A model generated the notes under the pieces. It was not told the origin of the DNA. It was given only the letters and a program-made list of their open reading frames with translations, and did not search any database. Below, in pieces: positions 56,101-64,000 of a DNA stretch of 64,000 nucleotides. The stretch spans positions 18,571,981-18,635,980 of the forward strand of contig JARWKL010000008.1 of NCBI GenBank assembly GCA_029961685.1, given 5' to 3'. The position numbers were made by a program, and so were the translations under genes. The stretch comes from Aristolochia californica (lineage: Eukaryota; Streptophyta; Magnoliopsida; Piperales; Aristolochiaceae). Numbering within the stretch: position 1 is the stretch's first letter; every line of letters starts with the position of its first letter.

Positions 56101-58397
56101 ATTATCTCTCTCTAAATTTGTGCTTTGTGCATTTCCATTTTAGATGTATACATTTTTCTTAAATCAAAGCTTGAGTTGTCACTTTCCCTTCAACTCGTAA
56201 AAGAAAAAAGAGATAAAAGGCAAATAGATCACAACAAAATTAAAAATTTTGAGTTTATACATGGAAAGAATTAAATGAAATAAAGAAATATAAGTAAATA
56301 AAATTTATTCACACACCACAAATGAAAACAAAATTTTTGTTATCCAAGTTTGGGAAATTCCACTAGTTCAGCCCAAATAGCTCGAAATTTTATAAGAAAG
56401 AGATTTTTCTACACATGTTTTAAAAATGGATATGCATGCTTGAAACATGTTAAAGTTGCTAATGACCTATGGATCCAAACCTTTTAAAGAGAATAACATT
56501 AAATTCTGAAGTGAACGTGCGGTGGGATATTTACCTTAGTCAAGCAAGCCATTATTTTGCCCATTTAAAGAAAGCTGACCTAACGATCATTGATGATGGT
56601 AAAGTGATTTATCATGTGTAATGGGCTATATTTTAGTTTGAATGATTTATCTATATGGATTCAACACTCATTTAAAAATCCTCCACTTCCCCCTTCTCCC
56701 GACGTTTGCAAAACCTGATATATAAAACTTAAAAAGAGTTTACAATCCCTAAAAATTACAGACACTTTTTGGAATTATCTCTCTCTACATTTGTTCATTG
56801 TGCATTTCCATTTTAGGTGTATACTTTTTTTTTAAATCATAGTTAGAGTTTTCACTTTCCCTTCATCTCGTAAACAAAAAAAGAAATATAAGGCAAATAG
56901 ATCACAACAAAATGAAAATTTTAGAGTTTATGTATGGAAATAATTTAAAATAATAAAAATTTTAAGTAAAGGAAATTTATTCACACACCACAAATGACCA
57001 CAAAAGTTTTGTTATCCTAGTTTGGGAAATTCCACTAGTTCAACCCTAATTACTCGAAATTTTATAAGAAAGAGATTTTTCTACACATGTTTCAAAAAAT
57101 GAATATGCATGCTTGAAACATGTTGATGCAAATGACCGATAGATCCAAACCTTTTAAAGAGAATAACTAGAAATTCTAAAGGGAACGTGCGGTGGGATAT
57201 TTACTCAAGTCAAACAAGCAATTATTTTGCCCATTTACAAAAAGCTGACCTAACGATCGTAGATTGTAAAGTGATTTATCATGCGTAACAGGCTATATTT
57301 ATGTAAGGAATAACCTAAGAATTGGGAGTCAACACTCAGTTAAAAATCCCCTGCCTCCCCCTTTTTTCGACGATTGCAGATCCAGATATATAAAAACTAA
57401 AAAGAGTTTACAACCTTTAAAAATTATAGAAATTTTTTGGAATTGTCACTCTCTACATTTGTGCATTGTGCATTTCCATTCTAGATGTATACCTTTTTCT
57501 TAAATCAAACCTAGAGTTTTCACTTTTCGTTCATCTCATAAACAAAAAAAAGAGATAAAGGCAAATTGATCAGAACAAAATGAAAATGTTAGAGTTTATG
57601 TATGGAAAGAGTTTAAAACATTAAACAAATGTAAGTAAAGAAAATTTATTCACACACAACAAATGATCACAAAAGTTTTGTTATCTATGTTTGCGAAATT
57701 CCACTAGTTCAACCTAATAGCTCGGAATTTTATAAGAAAGAGATTTTTCTACACAAGTTTTAAAAATTGATATGCATGCTTCAAACATGTTAAAGATGAA
57801 AATGACCTATAGATCCAAACCATTTAAATAGAATAACTTTAAATTCTCAAATGAATGTGGGGTGGGTCATTTATCTGAGTCAAACAAGCCATAATTTTGC
57901 CCATTTACAAAAAGTTGACCTATCGATCATAGATGATTGTAAAACGATTTATCATGTGTGATGGGCTATAATTTTTTAAGGAATGACTTGTGGATTGGGA
58001 GTCAACACTCATTTAAAAATCCGCCACTTCCCCCTTCTCCCGACATTTGCAAAACCTGATATATAAAAACTAAAAAGAGTTTACAATACCTAAAAATTAC
58101 AAACACTTTTCGGAATTATCTCTCTCTACATTTGTTCATTGTGCATTTCCATTTTAGATGTATACTTTTTTTTTAAATCATAGTTAGACTTTTCACATTC
58201 CCTTCATCTCCTAAACAAAAAAAGAAATAAAAGGTAAATAAATCACAAAAAAATGAAAATTTTAGAGTTTATGTATGGAAATAATTTAAAATAATAAAAA
58301 CTTGTTAGTAAAGGAAATTTATTCACACACCACAAATGACCACAAAAGTTTTCTTATCCTAGTTTGGGAAATTCCACTAGTTCAACCCTAATAGCTC
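53116..58397. repeat. Satellite block with dimer and heptamer relations
   Basis: Anchors lie at 53116, 53789, 54445, 55122, 55793, 56466, 57136 and 57806. The segment near 56.7-57.0 kb (CACTTCCCCCTTCTCCCGAC and AAATCATAGTTAG) recurs 1341 bp later near 58.04-58.4 kb. The monomer at 54445 (CTCGTAGATT, CCCTTTAACAAAAAG, ATGAACTATGG) matches the one at 59156, 4711 bp or seven monomers later. A short loss of about 18 bp lies near 53955. Confidence 0.75.
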
Positions 58398-61031
58398 GGA
58401 ATTTTATAAGAAAGAGATTTTTCTACACATGTTTTAAAAAATGGATATGCATGCTTGAAACAATTTAAAAAATCAAATGACCTATGGATCCAAACCTTTT
58501 ATAAAGAATAACATTAAAATTTCAAGTGAACGGGTGGTGGGATATTTACCCAACTCAAACAAGCCATTATTTTGCCCATTTACAAAAAGGTGACCTAACG
58601 ATCATAAATGATAGTAAAGTGATTTATCTTGTGTAACGGGCTATATTTTTTTAAGGAATGACTTATGGATTTGGAGTCAATACTCTGTTAAAAATCCCCC
58701 GCCTCCCCCTTTTCCCGACGATTGCAGAACCTGATATATAAAAAACTAAAAAGAGTTTACAAGCCCTAAAAACTACTGACACTTTTTGGAATTATCTCTC
58801 TCTACATTTGTGCAATGTGCATTTCAATTCTTGATGTATATTTTTTTCTTAAATCAAAGCTTGAGTTTTCACTTTCCCTTCATCTTGTAAATAAAAAAAG
58901 AAATAAAAGGTAAATAGATCACAACAAAAGGAAAATTTTAGTGTTTGTGTATCGAAAGAACTCAAAGCAATAACAAAAGTTAGGAAAGAAAATTTATTCA
59001 CGCAACACAAATGAACACAAAAATTTTGTTATCCAACTTTGGGAAATTCTACTGGTTCAACCCTAATTCCTCGGAATTTTATAAGAATGAGATTTTTCTA
59101 CACATGTTTTAAAAAATGGATATGCATGCTTGAAACATGTTAAAGATGCAAATGAACTATGGATCCAAACCTTTTAAAGAGAACAACATTAAATTCTCAA
59201 GTGAACGTGCTGTAGGATATTTAATTGAGTCAAACAAGGCATTATTTTGCCCTTTAACAAAAAGCTGACGTAACGAGCATAGATGATTGTAAACTGATTT
59301 ATCATGTGTAATGGGCTATATTTTTGTAAGAAATGACTTATGGATTCGGAGTCAACACTTAGTTAAAAATCTCCCACCTCTCGCTTTTCTCGTAGATTGC
59401 AGAACTTGATATACAAAAACTAAAAAGAGTTTATAATCCCTAAAAATTAAAGGCACTTTTTTGAATTATCTCTCTCTACATTTGTACATTGTGCATTTCC
59501 ATTTTAGATGTATAATTTTTTCTTAAATCAAAGCTTGATTTTCCATTATCATAAACAAAAAAAGAGATAAAAGGCAAATAGATCACAACAAAATGAAAAT
59601 TTTAGAGTTGATGTATAGAAAGAATTAAACGCAATAAACAAAATTTAAGCTAAGAAAATTTATTCACACCCCCAAATTAACACAAAAGTTTTGTCATCCA
59701 AGTTTGGGAAATTCCACTAGTTCAACCCTTATAGCTCAGAATTTTATAAGAAAGGGATTTTTTTACACTTGTTTTAAAAAATGGATATGCATCCATGAAA
59801 CATGTTAAAGATGCAAATCACCTATAGATCCAAACCTTTTAAAGAGAATAACATTAAATTATCAAGTGAAACTGTAGTAGGATATTTACCCGAGTCAAAC
59901 AAGCCATTATTTTGTTCATTTACAAAAAGCTAACCTAACGATCATAGATGATTGTAGAGTGATTTATCCTTCATAACGGGCTATATTTTTTTAAGGAATG
60001 ACTTATGGATTGGGAGTCAACACTTAGTTAAAAATCCTCTTCCTCCCCCTTTTTCCGATGATTGCAGATCTAGATATATAAAAACTAAAAATAGTTTACA
60101 ATCCCAAAAAATTACGGACACTTTTTGGATTTATCTCTCCCTACATTTTTGCATTGTGCATTTACATTCTAGATGTATATTTTTTTCTTAAATCAAAGCT
60201 TGAGTTTTCTCTTTCCCTTCATCTCATAAACAAAAAAAGAGATAAAAGGCAAATTGATCACAACAAAATGAAAATGTTAGAGTTTATCTATGGAAAGAAT
60301 TTAAAACAATAAAAAATGTAAGTAAAGAAAATGTATTCACACACCACAAATGAACACAAAAGTTTTGTTTTCCAAGTTTGGGTAGTTCCACTAGTTCAAC
60401 CCTAATAGCTCGGAATTTTATAAGAAGGAGATTTTTCTACACTTGTTTTAAAAAAGGGATATGCATGCTAGAAACATGTTAACGATGACTCTGACCTATG
60501 GATCCAAACCTTTTAAAGAGAATAACATTAAATTCTCAAGTGAACGTGCGATGGTATATTTACCCGAGTCAAACAAGCTATTATTTTGCCCAATTACAAA
60601 AAAGCTAACCTAACGATCATAGATCAATGTAAAGTGATTGATCATACGTAACGGGTTATATTTTTTTAAGGAATGACTTATGGATTGGGAGTCAACACTC
60701 GATTAAAAATCCCCTGCCTCCACCTTTTCCCGACGATTGTAGAACATGATATATAAAAACTAAAAAGATTTTACAATCCCTAAAAATTACAGACACTTTT
60801 TGGAATTATCTCTCTCCACATTTGTGCACTGTGCATTTCCATCTTAGATGTATAATTTTTTCTTAAATCAAAGTTTGCGTTTTCACTTTCCATTCTTCTC
60901 CTAAAAAGAAAAGTGATAAAAGGCAAATAGATCACAAGAAAATGGAAATTTTAGAGCTTAGGTATAGAAAGACTTTAAAGAAATTAACAAAATGTAGATA
61001 AAGAAAATTTATTCACACACCACAAATGAAC

Positions 61032-61044
61032 ACAAAAGTTTTGT
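61032..61044. other. Palindrome ACAAAA-G-TTTTGT (representative copy)
   Basis: Six-base arms flank a single central base. The element recurs at the same place in most monomers, with point changes in some. It is the first of three dyads that sit within about 125 bp. It was chosen here because all three are intact in this copy. Confidence 0.85.
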
Positions 61045-61058
61045 TATCCATGTTTGGG

Positions 61059-61094
61059 AAATTCCACTAGTTCAACCCTAACAGCTCGGAATTT
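61059..61094. other. Inverted repeat AAATTCC / GGAATTT, 22-bp loop (representative copy)
   Basis: The arms at 61059-61065 and 61088-61094 are perfect reverse complements of each other. The loop contains the SpeI site ACTAGT. The element is present in most monomers; the right arm often mutates to GAAATTT or GAATTTT variants. Confidence 0.82.
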
Positions 61095-61116
61095 TATAAG
61101 AAAGAGATTTTTCTAC

Positions 61117-61155
61117 ACATGTTTTAAAAAATGGATATGAATGCTTGAAACATGT
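61117..61155. other. Inverted repeat ACATGTTT / AAACATGT, 23-bp loop (representative copy)
   Basis: The arms at 61117-61124 and 61148-61155 are perfect reverse complements. In most monomers the loop holds the self-complementary ATGCATGC; in this copy it reads ATGAATGC. The geometry (8-bp arms, 23-bp loop) is close to that of the upstream dyad (7-bp arms, 22-bp loop). Confidence 0.85.
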
Positions 61156-61761
61156 TAAAGATGTAAATGACCTATGGATCCAATCCTTTTAAAGTGAATA
61201 ACATTAAATTCTCAAGTGAACATGCGGTGGGATATTTACCTGAGTCAAACAAGCCATTATTTTACCCATTTACAAAAATCTGCCCTATCTATCATAGATG
61301 AATCTAAAGTGATTTATCATACGTAACGGGCTATTTTTTTTTAAGGAATGACTTATGGATTTGGAGTCAACACTCAATTAAAAATCCCCTGCGGCCCCCT
61401 TTTCCCTACGATTGGACAACCTGATATATAAAAACTAAAAAGAGTTTACGATCCCTAAAAATTACAGACAGTTCTTTGAATTATCTCTTTGTACGTTTGT
61501 GCATTGTGCATTTCCATATTAGATGTATACTTTTTTCTTAAATCAAAGTTTGAGTTTTCACTTTCCCTTCATCTCGTAAACAAAAAAAGAGATTAAAGGC
61601 AAATAGATCACAACGAAATGAAAATTTTTGAGTGTATGTTTGGAATAAATTCAAATCAATAACCGATGTCAAGAAAAAAAATTTATGCACACAGCACAAA
61701 TGAACACAAAAGTTTTGTTGCCCAAGTTTGGGAAATTACACTAGTTCTACCCTAATAGCTT

Positions 61762-64000
61762 GGAATTTTATAAGAAAGAGATTTTTCTACACATGTTTTA
61801 AAAAATGGATATGCATGCTTGAAACAATTTAAAAAATCAAATGACCTATGGATCCAAACCTTTTATAAAGAATAACATTAAAATTTCAAGTGAACGGGTG
61901 GTGGGATATTTACCCAACTCAAACAAGCCATTATTTTGCCCATTTACAAAAAGGTGACCTAACGATCATAAATGATAGTAAAGTGATTTATCTTGTGTAA
62001 CGGGCTATATTTTTTTAAGGAATGACTTATGGATTTGGAGTCAATACTCTATTAAAAATCCCCCGCCTCCCCCTTTTCCCGACAATTGCAGAACCTGATA
62101 TATAAAAAACTAAAAAGAGTTTACAAGCCCTAAAAACTACTGACACTTTTTGGAATTATCTCTCTCTACATTTGTGCAATGTGCATTTCAATTCTTGATG
62201 TATATTTTTTTCTTAAATCAAAGCTTGAGTTTTCACTTTCCCTTCATCTTGTAAATAAAAAAAGAAATAAAAGGTAAATAGATCACAACAAAAGGAAAAT
62301 TTTAGTGTTTGTGTATCGAAAGAACTCAAAGCAATAAAAAAAGTGAGGAAAGAAAATTTATTCACACAACACAAATGAACACAAAAATTTTGTTATCCAA
62401 CTTTGGGAAATTCTACTGGTTCAACCCTAATTCCTCGGAATTTTAGAAGAATGAGATTTTTCTACACATGTTTTAAAAAATGGATATGCATGCTTGAAAC
62501 ATGTTAAAGATGCAAATGAACTATGGATCCAAACCTTTTAAAGATAACACAATTAAATTCTCAAGTGAACGTGTTGTAGGATATTTAATTGAGTCAAACA
62601 AGGCATTATTTTGCCCTTTAACAAAAAGCTGACGTAACGAGCATAGATGATTGTAAACTGATTTATCATGTGTAATGGGCTATATTTTTGTAAGAAATGA
62701 CTTATGGATTCGGAGTCAACACTTAGTTAAAAATCTCCCACCTCTCGCTTTTCTCGTAGATTGCAGAACTTGATATACAAAAACTAAAAAGAGTTTATAA
62801 TCCCTAAAAATTAAAGGCACTTTTTTGAATTATCTATCTCTACATTTGTACATTGTGCATTTCCATTTTAGATGTATAATTTTTTCTTAAATCAAAGCTT
62901 GATTTTCCATTTTCATAAACAAAAAAAGAGATAAAAGGCAAATAGATCACAACAAAATGAAAATTTTAGAGTTGATGTATAGAAAGAATTAAAAGCAATA
63001 AACAAAATTTAAGTTAAGAAAATTTATTCACACCCCCAAATTAACACAAAAGTTTTGTCATCCAAGTTTGGGAAATTCCACTAGTTCAACCCTTATAGCT
63101 CAGAATTTTATAAGAAAGGGATTTTTTTACACTTGTTTTAAAAAATGGATATGCATCCATGAAACATGTTAAAGATGCAAATCACCTATAGATCCAAACC
63201 TTTTAAAGAGAATAACATTAAATTATCAAGTGAAACTGTAGTAGGATATTTACCCGAGTCAAACAAGCCATTATTTTGTTCATTTACAAAAAGCTAACCT
63301 AACAATCATAGATGATTGTAGAGTGATTTATCCTTCATAACGGGCTATATTTTTTTAAGGAATGACTTATGGATTGGGAGTCAACACTTAGTTAAAAATC
63401 CTCTTCCTCCCCCTTTTTCCGATGATTGTAGATCTAGATATATAAAAACTAAAAATAGTTTACAATCCCAAAAAATTACAGACACTTTTTGGATTTATCT
63501 CTCCCTACATTTTTGCATTGTGCATTTACATTCTAGATGTATATTTTTTTCTTAAATCAAAGCTTGAGTTTTCTCTTTCCCTTCATCTCATAAACAAAAA
63601 AAGAGATAAAAGGCAAATTGATCACAACAAAATGAAAATGTTAGAGTTTATCTATGGAAAGAATTTAAAACAATAAAAAATGTAAGTAAAGAAAATGTAT
63701 TCACACACCACAAATGAACACAAAAGTTTTGTTTTCCAAGTTTGGGTAGTTCCACTAGTTCAACCCTAATAGCTCGGAATTTTATAAGAAGGAGATTTTT
63801 CTACACTTGTTTTAAAAAAGGGATATGCATGCTAGAAACATGTTAACGATGACTCTGACCTATGGATCCAAACCTTTTAAAGAGAATAACATTAAATTCT
63901 CAAGTGAACGTGCGATGGTATATTTACCCGAGTCAAACAAGCTATTATTTTGCCCAATTACAAAAAAGCTAACCTAACGATCATAGATCAATGTAAAGTG
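61762..64000. repeat. Pentamer HOR, copy 2 (partial, cut by window end)
   Basis: It contains anchors 61845, 62520, 63185 and 63859, each exactly 3364 bp after its partner (58481, 59156, 59821, 60495). The differences are scattered single bases, with a small cluster near 62545 (GATAACACAATT against GAGAACAACATT). The copy runs off the window with no loss of similarity. Confidence 0.92.

Larger units (their letters stand above)
58398..61761. repeat. Pentamer HOR, copy 1 (3364 bp)
   Basis: It contains anchors 58481, 59156, 59821, 60495 and 61171. From about 58398 the sequence reappears 3364 bp downstream. Comparing 58398-60636 with 61762-64000 I counted about 17 base differences and no net length change, or roughly 99% identity. 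Immediately upstream, the two sides differ at several bases (for example position 58397), so the left limit of similarity is sharp. The rest of copy 1 has its partner beyond the window. Confidence 0.92.
1..64000. repeat. Head-to-tail satellite array, ~674 bp monomer, about 96 copies
   Basis: The same sequence of blocks recurs from end to end in one orientation. Tracing the box with consensus CCTATGGATCC gives 96 anchors. Most neighbouring anchors are 669-679 bp apart and the mode is 673-676; the exceptions coincide with visible insertions or deletions. By eye, unrelated monomers differ at very roughly 10-20% of positions, so this is an old, diverged array with young patches. Neither edge is in the window, so the true array is longer. 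Base composition is strongly A+T-rich and uniform. Such arrays are typical of eukaryotic constitutive heterochromatin. I do not recognise the family and cannot name the organism. The array has no unique sequence, so there is no gene-free stretch separate from it to describe. Confidence 0.98.

Noticed and set aside
1..64000. CRISPR array
   Set aside because: The period is ~674 bp and the entire monomer is repeated. There are no 25-40 bp identical repeats separated by unique spacers.
1..64000. Tandem LTR retrotransposons or Helitrons as the origin of the array
   Set aside because: I saw no terminal TG/CA boundaries, primer-binding site, target-site duplications or transposase/polymerase motifs in any frame. 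The monomer is too short and too uniform for nested elements.
1..64000. tRNA or 5S rRNA genes hidden in the monomer, as in some long satellites
   Set aside because: I found no recognisable A and B box pair (GGTTCAANNCC-like) or cloverleaf. TTCAACCC occurs but has no partner box at a suitable distance.
58398..64000. The 3364-bp repeat as an assembly artefact
   Set aside because: About 17 scattered differences separate the copies and similarity begins sharply inside a monomer. That fits a real duplication better than an exact assembly repeat, though raw reads were not available to prove it.

Overview
The whole 64 kb window is one uninterrupted, head-to-tail satellite DNA array. An A+T-rich monomer of about 674 bp repeats from the first base to the last, always in the same orientation. 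I placed 96 copies by following one anchor box (consensus CCTATGGATCC) through the window; 673-676 bp is by far the commonest anchor-to-anchor distance. I found no protein-coding gene, tRNA, rRNA, transposon body, CRISPR array or unique sequence. The 60-96 codon open frames that occur are the same few monomer segments read again in different copies. A long, diverged, complex-monomer satellite of this kind points to constitutive heterochromatin of a eukaryote nuclear chromosome (centromeric, pericentromeric, subtelomeric or a B/sex-chromosome block). The sequence does not let me say plant or animal.

Layout. About 1-9.7 kb: subfamily A (AAATTCCC before the GTGAACG box, AAAACTTGAG box, mostly no HindIII site). 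About 9.7-13.5 kb: a mixed zone where diagnostic bases change one at a time. About 13.5 kb onward: subfamily B (ATTCTC, AAAGCTTGAG with a HindIII site, AATAAACAAATG). Higher-order repeats (HORs) sit on top of this: a tetramer becoming a trimer at about 17.8-29 kb (units 2682, 2702, 2025, 2025 bp); a trimer of 2024-2025 bp at about 36.2-40.3 kb with one further monomer-step duplication; weaker dimer, pentamer and heptamer echoes between 46 and 59 kb; and a young pentamer of exactly 3364 bp from about 58.4 kb to the window end, whose two copies are about 99% identical. A block at about 33.8-35.5 kb also has its closest relative 16.85 kb (25 monomers) downstream.

Each monomer has a consistent internal plan: a 13-bp palindrome, two long-loop inverted repeats, a CpG-containing block, a C-rich tract (G-rich on the minus strand), a TATATAAA-like stretch, and an A-rich region. 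Breaks in the period (164-bp insertion, 228-, 187-, about 35-, 28-, 26- and 23-bp deletions, 58- and 25-bp tandem duplications) mostly lie at short repeated bases, as expected from slippage, unequal exchange or end joining inside a repeat. Candidates for a function are structural (dyads, nucleosome phasing, satellite transcription), not protein-coding.
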